Positions 43,149 through 54,654 of a DNA stretch of 64,000 nucleotides are shown piece by piece (the stretch's first letter is position 1; every line of letters starts with the position of its first letter). The translations under genes were made by a program, and so were the position numbers. The notes beneath the pieces are model-generated. The model saw only the letters and a list, made by a program, of their open reading frames with translations, had not been told where the DNA came from and did no database searches. The DNA comes from Hemileia vastatrix (Eukaryota; Basidiomycota; Pucciniomycetes; Pucciniales; Zaghouaniaceae). Location of the stretch: positions 10,127,501-10,191,500 of the forward strand of contig JASXTE010000019.1 in NCBI GenBank assembly GCA_030280995.1, read 5' to 3'.

Positions 43149-45530
43149 TTACTCTAAAAAAGACAGACTCTCAATAGATCCTGAGCCGCACTCCAAAAAA
43201 CCAGAGGCAGCACCCACTTCCTTCCTTCTCCTGCAGCAGTCCATGCACTGGCACATTGAAGATAAACCAGGCCTAGTCTCCCAACCATCCTCTCCCGGGG
43301 ATGATAACCTCATGTGAAGCCTCCTTTCGTCTTCACCAGTCAACTCCAAACTGATTCCCAAATCAAATTGATAACCAATTCTCGCCTGAAAATCCATCAA
43401 GAATGGCCCACCCAAAACTGCTTTTACATTACCTTTAGCAATGTAAAAATGAACCTTCCCAGAGGCTCCCCCAACATCTAACTTCACAAACTATGAAGTT
43501 CCAACCAATTCAGTGACATGGCCACTGATCCCTCTCAAATTCCCACCAATACCAGTTTTGATGGGGAGGCCCATATGAGTTGCCTCAAACAAAGAAATCA
43601 GGTTTATCTGAGAACCTGAATCCACCAATGCCTTTGCCTCCCTGCCATTCAGAGTGACATTGACATATCTCAGAGGAGCAGAAAAATGAGTTTCCAATCC
43701 CTCACCAAACTTTTCAGCAGAATCACAAATGTATTCTACCTCACCAGAAGAAACCCTTCTCCTGGTCAATAACTTCTTCTGCCTATCAGCCAACCCTGGA
43801 CTGATAGCATACAATTCCCCAAAAGATAGGGAAACCTGACCCTGGTTCATCCTTTCCAGGACAGAGTCCATAACATTAACTTGACCAGACACTACTGGCC
43901 TCTCAAAGTGAGCTCTTTGCTTCACCACATTGGTCCTAGAAGATTATTGAGGACCAGAACCACCAACAGATTTACCATTAACAGGAACCAAACCAGATCC
44001 CTCAACAGAACCTCTGACTCCAACAGGCTTTGGCAATGAAGCCAAAGGGACATCCTCCTCGGAGTCAGAATCCACCTCCATTGGCATTGGCTCACCATTC
44101 AGGTACAATGCACCAAAACTAGGGGGGCCCATGTCAGACATACCCTTCTGCATCTTGTACAGCTCTTCTTTGCTGTACCTCTTCCTAGCTGCACTCAGCT
44201 TAGGATCACCCTTTGAAAAATTTGGCTTTGGTTGGGCCTGAGAACTGCTCTTAGGCCTACCCACCTTTCCTGCTTCCACATCATAAACACCAGCCAAGCA
44301 TTCACCACTTGACTGTCCACCGCAAGAATACAACTCCAAACCACCAAAAGAAGTAGAAAAAGAGACCTCATTGACCTCCTTCCCCTTTCCCTTGACGTCC
44401 TCATCTACCTTAACAGAAGACTTCCCCTGATCAGGAATCTCCTCAAACCTTGGCCTCCTTTGATTGAGACCACCTCTTCTCCCGACCAAATCAACAGGAG
44501 CCTGCCCCTCACTGGGCTTCACAACAGAACCGTCAGGGAACTTAAAAACCCTGCCATCAAACTCCACTTTTCCTTCAGACACATCTCTGTTCAATGCCCA
44601 ACAATCATTGGACTTGTGCCCCCTCCTACTACAATAAGAGCAAACCCAAGGATCACTCCTACCAGCCCTTCTTTCAAACTCTCTTGGCTGAGAAGGTGCT
44701 TTATTAACCTTCTTGGCCTCCTGGACAAAAATGTGCAGCTGTTTTTTCAGATCAGCCAGCTGCTCCACCATTGGGTCCCTCTCCTGTTTGGGAACCTGCA
44801 CCAAATTCTTTTCCTCCTTCTTCTCCCTAACTTCCTCTCCAGCAAGAGCCTCACTGACTTTGCTGACATACTTGGCACACCCCTCCTGATAGGTGTCCAC
44901 AGCCAATAACTTCAAATGGGCCTCAACAGCCTCCTTCACCTTATCCAAGGCAGGCAACTTCTGGTCCCCATTAGAAAGAGTCTTCATCAAGTCCTTCCTT
45001 GACAGCTCCTTCAACACATCCATCCTGACATCTCTAGCCAGGGCAGACCAAAAAACATCCTTGGCAGCATTCTCATATGTCAGCTCCTCTACTTCCACCA
45101 AGTATTCCACCACAGGATCAAACTGTAGCAGAAACTTCCTGTAACTATGTAAGTTACCAACACCACCATAAGATTTCCATTCACTGACAACCTTGTTCAA
45201 GTCCACCATAGTGAACCTGACACCCCATCTATCCACCATTTCCCTACACAGCTATTTCCAATCCCTCTTCTTGTAGCCAGACATGGCCACAATCTCCTTC
45301 TCCACTGACCTATCACCAATGAAGAAGATAATCTGCTTCACCATGTCCAGGTAGGAAGCACCATCCACTCCAGCAGCAGTTTCATACTTCTCTAGAAACC
45401 ACTTGACTTCCTCCCCATTAAACTTGGTACAATCCCAAGTTTTAATCCTCACACACTCCCTAAACATCACAGAAGGAGGACCATTCCCCCCACTGACAGT
45501 CACCACAGGAATAGCAGAACCAGAAGCCAT
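43149..45530 (-). pseudogene. Gag-protease polyprotein of element C, three stops
   Basis: ATG 45530 (MASGSAIPVVTVSGG) to TAA 43151-43149, 793 codons in one frame. Gag capsid region (YGGVGNLHSYRKFLLQFDPV), a knuckle CSYCSRRGHKSNDC at about 44635, a Ser/Lys-rich linker, and an aspartic protease with ALVDSGSQINLIS (about 43620) and a second flap-like block AKGNVKAVLGGPFLMDF. Stops are TAG 45252-45254, TAA 43944-43946 and TAG 43488-43490, each explained by CAA or CAG changed to TAA or TAG. A start at 45551 is possible, but MASGS begins the region after the leader. The primer site is 70 bases upstream. Confidence 0.88.
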
Positions 45531-45600
45531 TCCTCCTGACCAAAACACCAAAAAGAGCTAACCAAAGAAAACAGAGATTCCAAAGAACTAGCAAGTTCTA

Positions 45601-45617
45601 CCCCACGTTGGGCGCCA
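45601..45617 (-). promoter_or_regulatory. Primer-binding site of element C, tRNA-Lys type
   Basis: Minus strand TGGCGCCCAACGTGGGG, four bases (TTTC) after the LTR end. This is the exact complement of the conserved eukaryotic tRNA-Lys(CUU) 3' end, CCCCACGTTGGGCGCCA, as known from retroviral primers. Confidence 0.88.
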
Positions 45618-45621
45618 GAAA

Positions 45622-46713
45622 TGTAGACAATCCTATAGTACTAGCTATAGGCCTTGACCAAGGGAGTTGGAGAAAAACCAGAGAGAAAATCCCCTGTCCC
45701 TTTAGAAAAATAGAGTGAGATTTACTTGCTAAAGTAAGTTGGTTCCTGTTTTGCTAAAGCCCCTTTTTAACACACTTGACTGCTTGATGAGCCAAGAAAG
45801 TAGTCCCCAGATAGACTACCAGACCAAAGAACTGAAATGTAGAACAAGTCCACACCAGAGACAGAAAAGATACTTGATGTAGGCTGCAAACTCACACCAG
45901 AGACAGCAATAATACTTGCTATAGCTTGCAAGACTATAACATAGAAAACAGTTGCTAAAGTTAAGTTAAATGAAGAACTCACTTGCAACAAACACAGCCA
46001 ATTGTGGCCAGAAAACAGTGAAAACTGAGTGAGGAACAATGATATCACCTCCAGATGGTTGTATGATGATTAAGGTTGCCCCAAACTGTCTTATTCACTC
46101 TGTACACACCGACCACTAACTAAGAGCCCATGCGCACCCACCAATCTGGCGCCTGTACCTGCCAAATTGCATAAAAAACCCTCCTGGAGCGCTCCCCAAC
46201 CTCCTAAAACAGAGGCGGGCGGGCCGCCCGACGTCGGAGATGCCGCCTGAAGCGGCCCGGCCTCCCTGAAGCCAGAAAACCAATAAAAACCACTAATCTA
46301 CTTAGAAAAATTAGCTACAACTACTAAAACCTTTAAAACACGGGATTTCACTATAACAACATTGAGACATGAAATATAGAAAAAAATTAGCTCTATCAAA
46401 TGGTACTAAGCACTTAACCCTAAGACTTAAGGTTAGCCCGTAAAACACAAAAAACAAAATTAAACAGCAATCTTTTATAAATGAAAAATGAGGAAATGAC
46501 CCCTTAAAACTCAGAATATGAAAAATGTCTACAAGACATAAAATATAGAGAAAAACTAGGGCTATCCAATGATAGTACCCACATACCCGCAGACACAATA
46601 TCCACGGAATAAAACCAGAAAAATACCAAATTTCTTAACAGATGTCAATTAAGACATGCACAAACAGCGCCAAATCACACAACAAAGGCCCCTGCCAATG
46701 TTGGAAGACCACA
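45622..46713 (-). repeat. 5' LTR of element C
   Basis: Same length as the 3' LTR (1092 bp); about 20 single-base differences counted by eye. Ends on the plus strand in GGAAGACCACA, followed by ACGT. Contains the same GC-rich patch at 46193-46272. Confidence 0.92.
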
Positions 46714-49148
46714 ACGTTTACTTCCTTTTTTTATTAGGTGATGATTTAAAATATGGGAAGAAAAAGAGAATGAAAAACTGGTGTGCATGAAGTAAGACAA
46801 GGGAAGCAAGAGGAGGGGGAGAGTAGGATATATATATATATATGTATATAAGAAGTAAAAAAAACAAGATTTAATGAGAGCCAGTACCAGTTCATGTGCT
46901 GAAAAGATGCTGTGTCTTTTCAGAACGTGATATTGTACTTTCTCACATGCACCCTTGTGTGAGATGAATCATAAGTTTCTTCACTTGTGATCTACTTGAC
47001 CCAATTCCTTACAGCCTCACTTTCAAGTTACATGCTGAAAAGATGCTGTGTCTTTTCAGCACATGACCTGGTGCTGGCTCCCAGGCACCCTTGTGTCAGA
47101 TGAAAATCAAGTTGCTTGACTTGTGATCCATTTGACCTGTTTCCTCACACCCCCGTTCTCAGGGTCACATGCTGAAAAGACACTGCATCTTTTCAGCACA
47201 TGAACTGACATTGGAAGCATGAAGTTATGTTTTAAATGGATCAAAATTCATAGCAAAATTTGATTCATTTAACCCAAGGGTGAAGGGGAGAAATACACTA
47301 GGTCACGTGCTGAAAAGACACAGCGTCTTTTCTGGCACACACCCTGAAAGCAAAAGGGTGCAAGAGGAGGTGATTATGGAAAATGAGGAATATTGGGCGT
47401 ATCCTAAGGAAGCATGGGGTATTGGGCTGGAGTCATGAGAGTGCAATAAAGCTTAGGATATATAGGGTGAGGAAAATGGCTGAGTATAGCGCACAAGGAG
47501 CTATTTGGGGAAAATGGGAACAAAAAAGACATACATGAAGTTAACTTTAAAGTCCCTTCTGAGTAACCAGGGGGGCTGAGTGGGGCACCCCTGGGGGCCA
47601 AAAAAGGGCTACAGAGGGGAAACAGAAAGAATTTTAACAGGTTTGCACATATAATTTCCTTTCCAATTTTTGAAGGGCTATATAACATGATGGAATTATT
47701 TAAAAATAATTCAACCCACATACTTTATTTTACTGAATTCACTTGTACTTTGGTAGCATATGTCAGGTTTTAGAATATTTAATCATTAATCATGTAAAAC
47801 AAATCAATTACAAAAACATCCCACTGTTTTTTAACTCTGGCTTCTGCATAGTGTCAAAAGTTCTGTGTCCTTCAAAAGGAATATCATCCTTAATGAGGGC
47901 ATGGCACTGTGAATTAGCAAGTGCTATAGAGGAAACAAAGATTGGCCTATCTGCAGAATTAACCAAGGCATTAGAAAACAACATTTCAATATTGTTGTAA
48001 GTAAGATGGAGGACAAAAATTTATTACATGAAATACACCATATGCTTGAGACACAGTGCTCAGAGCACTGTATATATTATCATCTCATTATTATCAAATA
48101 TATGATGTTTTTAAAATGGAGACAGAACCCATCCAGCCAACAAGCCCTTGAAAATATGACCTAAAGCCTTTATCAACATTGAAAATTATTCAATAACTCA
48201 GCCATCATGATATATAATCAAGTATTTTATTTGAGTGATGATGATCTTGATATAACTGCCCCCAAGATGTACTCATAATACAAGTTTAAAATTTTAATTA
48301 CTTATTTTATACTTGACTAGCATTAATGCAAGTCAAGTATAAAATTATCTCAACAGTTTTAAAATAGAGCCAACTTCAAAAGCAACCAAAATGAAATTTC
48401 ATTATTGAAAATCATTCAATAATATTAAGGAGTAATGACAATACTGAGAAAAGACCATGGCACAGCTAGATCAAATACCAACCAACCAAATGTCATTTTC
48501 AATATTAAAAATACTTCTTCAATATTAAAGAATCATATTAAATTATGGGCACCAACCATAATTCTGCACTTCTGAATTCCACTGCCCAAAAATGAATGCA
48601 CACAGTATTTTTTTACTGCTTGACATTATCTTTTATTCCCCATACTACTAGTCAAGTGTAAAAATTCATGAGGGCAATTGTGATTTTGGTTTGACAGTCA
48701 TATTCATGACCAAATAAGACTTCATATTGAATACATGTATATTATGCATATTGAATATGCATATTTAAACCATATTGCATAAAATATTTTTTGCATTTTG
48801 CATATGCATATGCATATTTTTTGTATATTGCATTTTGCATATGCATATTTTTGCATTTTGCATAATCTTATTTTTTGCAAGTTTTTTACACATATTGTTC
48901 AAATTGAATATGCATTCTGCATCTATATTCAATATGCAATATGAATGATTATTAAATATGCATTTTGCATGAATATTGAATATTAAATAAAGTATATGTC
49001 ATATTTCCTTGAATCATGCTTTTAGCAGGGGGTGGTAGCAAAGAAATCTACAAGTGTTTCCAAAATATCTATACTTGATGGATTTCTACTCATATACCCC
49101 TCAAAAAGGTTCCTCAAGGATTACTTCATGGGTTACTATGAGATCACT
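46714..49148. other. TIR-element interior right of C, no gene seen
   Basis: A/T-rich apart from the hairpin array and a GC-richer block at 47560-47620. A TA microsatellite is at 46830-46852. A 13-bp inverted repeat TTTATACTTGACT/AGTCAAGTATAAA stands at 48306-48343. 48735-48990 is a run of TGCATATGCATA-type words. The 85-codon plus frame at 47743-48000 is partly protein-like near its end but I cannot assign it. Confidence 0.55.
46885..47350. repeat. Four hairpins at 136-138-bp steps
   Basis: TGCTGAAAAGA...TCTTTTCAGCA inverted repeats start at 46897, 47033, 47170 and 47308, with loops TGCTGTG, TGCTGTG, CACTGCA and CACAGCG. Intervening sequence is also repeated for the first two units (CACCCTTGTGTGAGATGAA, CTTGTGATC). 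The first and last hairpins have one arm mutated (CAGAACG, CTGGCA). Confidence 0.85.
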
Positions 49149-49191
49149 AAAAAATGACTTGCCTACAAGTCGTATTATTTTTCACCCTGTG
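49149..49191 (-). repeat. Right terminal inverted repeat of the 14.8-kb element
   Basis: Inverse of 34419-34461 with two mismatches; palindrome at 49156-49171. Followed by the target copy GTA (49192-49194). Confidence 0.85.
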
Positions 49192-52100
49192 GTAATGTGG
49201 AAAGAAATTGTGAGCTTTGGCAAACCTCATCACCTACCTATAGTTCCTGATGCTGGGTTCTTCCTTGATCATGATGGTGCTTCATTGACTGTTGAGAAGA
49301 TTTTACTTCTTCTTCTGTCTCTTGACATATACACAGTATTTTCTGAATCTGTTCTTCAGCTTCTGGAACTTACAGTACTGATGGGATACCAATTGAGAAT
49401 GTTGGTTGGTATCCATAGTTGGGATAGAAAGGTGAAATGACTTTTGCAGCATGAGTCTGGATATTGTATGAGAATTCAGACAGCGGTAGCAACTGCACCT
49501 AATCATATTGTTAGTAATTAATGAAGTGGCACAAATATTGTTCAATTTCCATATTCACTATCTCAGATTTCCCATCAGTCTGTGGATGCCATACTGTTGA
49601 TAAAATGGGCTTAATGTTTAGTTTCTCATACATTGCCTTCAAAATATTAGAATTAAAATTACTTCCCCTTTCTGACACTAAAGTGTCAGTAAATCTATGT
49701 AACTTCTAGAAATTTTCCACAATTAAGTCTAAAATACCCTCTGATGTAGCCTTGGTAGTGGTGGGAGCAAAGTGTGCCATCATGTTGTATGGGTCAACAA
49801 CTTGGAGGATATAACTCATTCCTTGAAACTTGGGGAACTCCACTATAAGATCATAGGAGAGTTCCCTCCATGGCTGCTTGGGTATGCTTAATTGGGTTAG
49901 TGGTGTGTCTGTTGGGCTGACCTTTTTCCTCTGGAAAGAGTCAAATGCTGTTACATAGCACTAAAGATATGCCTTCATGGACTTCCAATAAAAGTTGCAA
50001 TATTCCAGCTCCACTATATTTAGGGGTCCTGAGTTTCCTCCCATTGGAGAATTGTGCTTTGATTTGAACACCTGCCTCTTGAGCTCTTCATTGTTGGCAC
50101 TACTATCCTACCATTCCAATAAAGTGCTTCCCCTTCCAAGTGATACTCTTCCAATCCCTTCCTTACCATTACCTCCTTAGATAATAGTGCCATCACCAAC
50201 TCCTGCACTCCCTCATTATTTTCCTGCATCCTCCTTATCCATTCCATCAGATCTTTACCTTCCAACTCCACAAAATCTAGGATTTACCCCTCCTTGAGAT
50301 CCCTCTTCAATAAAGTTTCACCAAAAGTGTGCAGCTGGTTTGGTGCTGGGCACAGATCAGGTAATTGTGATGTCCCATCAGGTTTTCCACTTTTCTTCCC
50401 TTCTCAGAATTGAAAAAAAAGTTGATTCCACTTAGAAGTTGTTCCCAAGGCTCTTTCTGGTGAGTCAGCTTTTTTGTGGTCAGGAAGGTCTCCAAGTTAT
50501 TGTGATCTTTGTAGATAATAACTTGTAAACAGTGCAGTCTCCCTTCTAAATAGTGGTTCCAGGTGCATGCAGATTATACTGATTCCAATAGTTCCCTATC
50601 ATATATTTTATAGTTCAGTTTGGTGCCTATCAGTTCAAGTGAAAAATATTCTACTGGGTGTAAGACATTTTCAGCATCATATTGAGACAACACCACACCT
50701 AGTGTAAAGTCTGAGAAGTCACATTCCAGAAATAATGGTTTTAGTAAGTCCAGGATCATAAGAATAGGGGCCTTCAAAAATTGCCTTTTCAGGTAGCCAA
50801 AAGCATTTTGTTGGCTAATTTTCCAAGTTAAATTGGATTTCTACTTTGTGAGGCCATGAAGTGGCTGGAAAATGTGGAATAGTTTTTGAAAAAACATTAG
50901 TAAACATTTTAAAATCCTAAGAATCACTGGAGCACCTTTACTGAGGTTAGTTTTGGCCACTCTTTTAATGATTTTAATTTATCTTGATCCATCTACACAC
51001 TATCTTTTGAAATGATTATACCCAGGTAGGGGATTTCACTTACTGAGAAGACAAATTTTTCCAGATTTAACCATACTTGTGCCTCTCTCAAGTGCTTCAA
51101 ACAATACTTTACTTGTATCTGGGTTTCCTTTGTTGATTTGGAGTAAATAAAGATGTTGTCTAGATACACTGGCATATCTATCCCTATTCAATCTCTGAAG
51201 ATGCTATTGGTGAAGTGTTGGAAAGTGGTAGGCACATTAAATGGACCAAAAGGCATTACCAACCATTCAAAATAATAAAACTTAGTTCAGAATTCAAGTT
51301 TGTCTTCATCTTCTCCCTTCACACATATGTTGTGGTAACCTGCCCTAAGATATAGGGATATGAAAATCTCTATGCCTTGAAGACTATCAAATAGCTTACT
51401 ACTTAATGGAAGGGGATATCTGATCTTTGCCATCAGTGTATTTAAGCTTTTAAAATCTATGAAAGGTCTCAATGAACCATCCTATTTACCTGGAAAGATC
51501 ACAGGGGTCTCCCAGGGAGATTTCCATTCTCTGATGAAGCCATTCTTCAAGTTTTCATCAATTATTACTCTTAGCACAGTTGATTTCAAGGTTGGAAATA
51601 GGATTATGAAACTAAATTGAGGAGTTGCATTTAAAGCTAGGTCAATGAGGTGGAAGGGTCTTGACTCCTCGATCTTCAAATAGTGGTACAAATTCCCAAT
51701 AGGATTCAGGGACCATTTCCTTGAGGCTTATTGTTGGGATTTGACAATTCAACCTTGGCTAAAATCTTGGAGGATTCATTCCATGCTTTTGCATCACATT
51801 CCAGCTCCTCTTCTTCTTCTATTTCCCCCTCCAAGTTTTGAAACTTAGAATGAAGAGAAAGTTTTAGGTCTTGTGTAAAGTCTACTTATACTAAAAAGAC
51901 ACCAGGAGACTTGCCAGGAGGGGCCCCCTACCCCTGAAGGAGCCAGTGTGAAAATGATTTTTATGAGACATTCCCCTTTTCATCTCTTTCCCAGCCCTAT
52001 TTTATTTGTGCCTTCTCCTCCTTTTGGTGCACCTCTTCCCCTCTCTGGTCCATTCTGGTACTACTCATTAGAGCCTTATCCCCAGTCTACTGCTTAAAGT

Positions 52101-52330
52101 CAAGAGAAAGCATAAGTTCTTGAATTGAGTCAACTGATGTTAGCAGAACATCAGAAGACTCACAAGGATGGGTCATGGGACCAATAAATTAGCACCAGTT
52201 TTCCCTTTCCTTTCCATTTGAGCCTTCTTTTCCCTCCAGTCAATGTGTGGGATATATTAGTCCAGCCATGACATCCTTAGTACCATGTCATACTGGTCTT
52301 TCAGGTTTGTCATGTATTCCTTGCATTGGG
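49192..52330 (-). pseudogene. Pol of B1: RT, RNase H and integrase, heavily broken
   Basis: Reading leftward: RT from about 51700 ([35 protein letters not shown]), active site YLDN because GAC became AAC at 51157-51155; RNase H about 50780-50570 (CDFSDFTLGVVLSQYDAE, DREL); zinc-binding region about 50270-50000; integrase core about 49900-49550 with YDLIVEFPK, SERGSNFNS (Asp to Glu) and HPQTDGKSE; then PLSEFSYNIQTHAA up to 49195. Many stops in every domain. The reading continues across the TIR element at 34418. Confidence 0.8.
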
Positions 52331-52353
52331 ACTTTTTTACATCACACCAGAAT

Positions 52354-52690
52354 CTAAAAAGGACCTTCTCTCTTACTTCTCCTCCCCCCTGGTGATCCAT
52401 CAAACATAATTAGATGCATGGGGTGTTCAAATATATCTTTTTTCATTTTATTTCTCAGTAAAAACTTGTTGGAAATAAAAGAGTCTGTGGCCCCACAGTC
52501 AAGCAGGGCTTGTACATTTGTTGTGACATCAAGGGTCATTAAAGGCAATTTCAGTATAATGCAATTATCATTTTCTTTAAGTGGCTTAAACTTTGATATT
52601 TCTTCTACTAAATCTACATTTACCTTTCCCTCTAATTGGATCAAGGAGGGAAAAACCTTCAATCATGAGTGCTTTCTTTTACCTGGGCCT
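52354..52690 (-). pseudogene. Aspartic protease of B1
   Basis: Minus frame with LEGKVNVDLVEEISKF and the active site ALLDCGATDSFIS (Asp-Cys-Gly-Ala in place of the usual Asp-Ser/Thr-Gly), about 52500. It ends in a frameshifted Gly/Arg/Lys-rich tail near 52360. It lies between the zinc knuckle (about 52785-52745) and RT, the usual gypsy order. Confidence 0.7.
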
Positions 52691-52699
52691 TTCCTGCAC

Positions 52700-53661
52700 T
52701 ATCCTCCATTTTACTTACCCTGATTTTTGCTCTAAATTCCCTTTTCAAGTGACCACCACTTCTGCACCTTAGACACAAACCTTTGTTCATGCGCCTTTGG
52801 TACTCTTCATATAAAAGCCTCCTCTTCCAATCAGTGCCCTATGTGTTTTCTGCATCAATATCCATGGCTTTTGGGTCCTGAGTACTGGACCCACCTTATG
52901 GGGAAAAGTTGAGGCAGTGATGAGTACCACTCCCATCATCCATTTTCTGATGTGTGAGCTTGTTATCAATTTGAATGGCCAACTCCATGAGCTCTTGGAG
53001 AGAGGTTTGAGGTAAGTTAATGATTAAGGTGTTCCAAATTTCTAGCCAAAGTCCATTTCTGAAGTGAAAAATGAGTGCTCCTTCTCCCCATGTTGTAACA
53101 TAACTGGCAGGGCCATAGAACTATGACAGATACTTGGCCCCAAAGTGTTTCTGATGTAGCTTAATTAACACATTCTCTGAGGTTGTGGCCAAATCTGGAT
53201 CAACAAAGGCTAGTTAAAATTCCAAAAAAACTGGTGGAAAACTTTTTCTGACTAGGAATTTCAAGGAGATCTTTGGTATATGGCCTTGCCCAGTGTGCCA
53301 CATCATCTGTGAAGTATGATATTTCTAACCCAATTTTTTGATTGCTCATCTGGGAACTTTTTAACATTAATAAGGACATAGAGTTTTAAATTTGATACAT
53401 ACTAATCTTCCCAGGAACCTTGCTTTCCATTTAAGACTTCTGGGACTTAAATCTTTGGGCCTTTGAAAAGTGGCTCTGGTGTTGCAGGCAGTGCCTGCAC
53501 CTTGGCTTCAGCAGCATCCAACTCTGCTTCTGTGGGGACAAAATATGAAGACTTTTCCTCCAATAGACATTCCATGAGTATGGAATTCTGTTCCTGAAAG
53601 AGTTCCATTTTCTCTTGCATTGTGACAAGGAAAGCTGCATTGGTTGACCTGAAAGGTTCAT
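52700..53661 (-). pseudogene. Gag of B1, frameshifted after the start
   Basis: ATG 53661-53659, then one base is missing relative to B0 and B2, so the frame from the start codon is wrong; the correct frame runs MQEKMELFQEQNSILMECLL and PTEAELDAAEAKVQ. A stop follows a PKI segment near 53445. Capsid continues to 52950. The knuckle CLRCRSGGHLKREF (about 52785) has Phe for the last Cys. Confidence 0.75.
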
Positions 53662-53699
53662 GATTCTTCCATAGATATCTGGTTGTAGATTGGAAAAAA

Positions 53700-53999
53700 T
53701 GTTAATAACTAAGAGGGAGGACTACTACTTGTGCTAGCACTAGCCTAAGACAGGACTGGCTATGCTGAAGACAGCAGTGAGACTAACTAAGACTGACTAT
53801 GTTGTGGCTTCTAACAGTGAGTGTTATGACTATAGGAGACTAAGAAGTAACTGGATTACTAAATAAGTTATCCAATGAGGAGCACCCCACAGTTCTTACC
53901 CCATATAACCCCCTCATGCAATATCCCTCCCTTCTTCCTCTTAAAATGCATAGAATCTAAGGCACTCCTCCTCCCCACCTCTCAACCCAGATCCTAACA
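53700..53999 (-). repeat. 5' LTR of B1
   Basis: TGTTAATAACTAAGAGGG...CAACCCAGATCCTAACA, 300 bp, the longest uninterrupted B LTR here. Followed by TTGGT, the right target copy. Confidence 0.85.
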
Positions 54000-54009
54000 T
54001 TGGTGAAGA

Positions 54010-54320
54010 TGAGATGTAGAGATTAATTAACATTAGCTGGTTTGCAGGTATGATGAGGATGTTTGAGAGAATGATTCACTCTCTTGATAAATTTGGGGAC
54101 CACCACAGAATGGATGGTTTCAGGAGGCCTTTATGGAGCAGAAGAAGAACTGGGAGCTCTAGCAGGTGTAGATTTGGTTGGAGAAGCTTCAGAAGGAGAA
54201 ACTTTAGTGTGTGAAGAATTGAATGAGATAACACAAGGTCTCTTCCTGGTGAAACAGAAATTTCAAGAATAAAATAAGGAATCTGAGGGTTGTTCATCTG
54301 TCAGTAATTGTTTTTTGAAT
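54010..54320 (-). pseudogene. Relic of a cysteine-cluster accessory gene (relic 2)
   Basis: Minus strand: a stop in place of the first Cys, then NFCFTRKRPC and VISFN, which lines up with SCDSCYKKKRKC...ILSFN of relic 1 (C-X2-C-X6-C). A Ser/Pro/Thr-rich stretch (SEASPTKSTPARAPSSSSAP) follows, then one stop and VVVPKFIKRVNHSL. It has the same strand as relic 1, on the other side of B1, so both may come from one C-like element with tandem genes. The remaining 54321-54654 shows no gene. Confidence 0.45.
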
Positions 54321-54654
54321 GCAGTATTCTCAGGGATACATAACTTCAGTAAAATAAATTCTGATAGATGACTCAGGGGGATCACTAGATGAAGCATATA
54401 CAGAGGGAGAAGTGAAATTTCTATATAGTTTCTCTGATTCTTCAGAAGTTATTCAATATATAGTTCTGAAGAAATGGTGCTAGAACTCATTGTGGAGATA
54501 GAGATATGATGGTAGGCTGAAGATTTAATGAATGGGGACATGCAATACTAGATGGAAGATGTATCACACCTGTGGACAGAAGCAGTATGCATATGGAAAA
54601 GAATAAGTCATTTGAATTATTAAAAGATTATGTCTTTATGCCTAGAGGGGAAAG

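Larger units (their letters stand above)
35240..46713 (-). mobile_element. Gypsy element C: gag, protease, integrase, no RT, two antisense genes
   Basis: 11.5 kb. LTRs 45622-46713 (5', minus sense) and 35240-36331 (3'), both 1092 bp and about 98 percent identical by eye. Primer site for tRNA-Lys at 45601-45617; polypurine tract at 36332-36341. Minus-strand genes: gag-protease 45530-43149 and an integrase frame 42918-40729. Plus-strand accessory genes at 36380-37020 and 37682-39233. Target copies may be ACAT (35236-35239) and ACGT (46714-46717), differing by a CpG transition. No RT or RNase H was found. Confidence 0.88.
34419..49191. mobile_element. 14.8-kb element with 43-bp terminal inverted repeats, carrying retrotransposon C
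   Basis: Ends are CACAGGGTGAAAAATAATAT at 34419 and, on the other strand, CACAGGGTGAAAAATAATAC at 49191; over about 43 bp only two bases differ. Each end holds GACTTGTAGGCAAGTC. The 3-bp target copy GTA is at 34416-34418 and 49192-49194, and excision on paper restores the B1 integrase frame. Subtracting element C (11.5 kb) leaves about 3.3 kb without a recognisable transposase, so it is probably non-autonomous. CACAG ends with a 3-bp target recall CACTA-type or PIF/Harbinger-type transposons; the family is not settled. Confidence 0.85.
33913..53999 (-). mobile_element. Gypsy chromovirus B1, split by a 14.8-kb TIR element
   Basis: 3' LTR 33913-34044, chromodomain and GPY/F region 34075-34418, then the inserted TIR element 34419-49191, then integrase to gag 49192-53661, 5' LTR 53700-53999. 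Target copies CTGGT (33908-33912) and TTGGT (54000-54004). Without the insertion the element would be about 5.3 kb. Coding is on the minus strand and decayed. Confidence 0.88.

Noticed and set aside
47404..47721. 105-codon minus frame
   Set aside because: No motif, uneven composition and no second copy; insufficient support.
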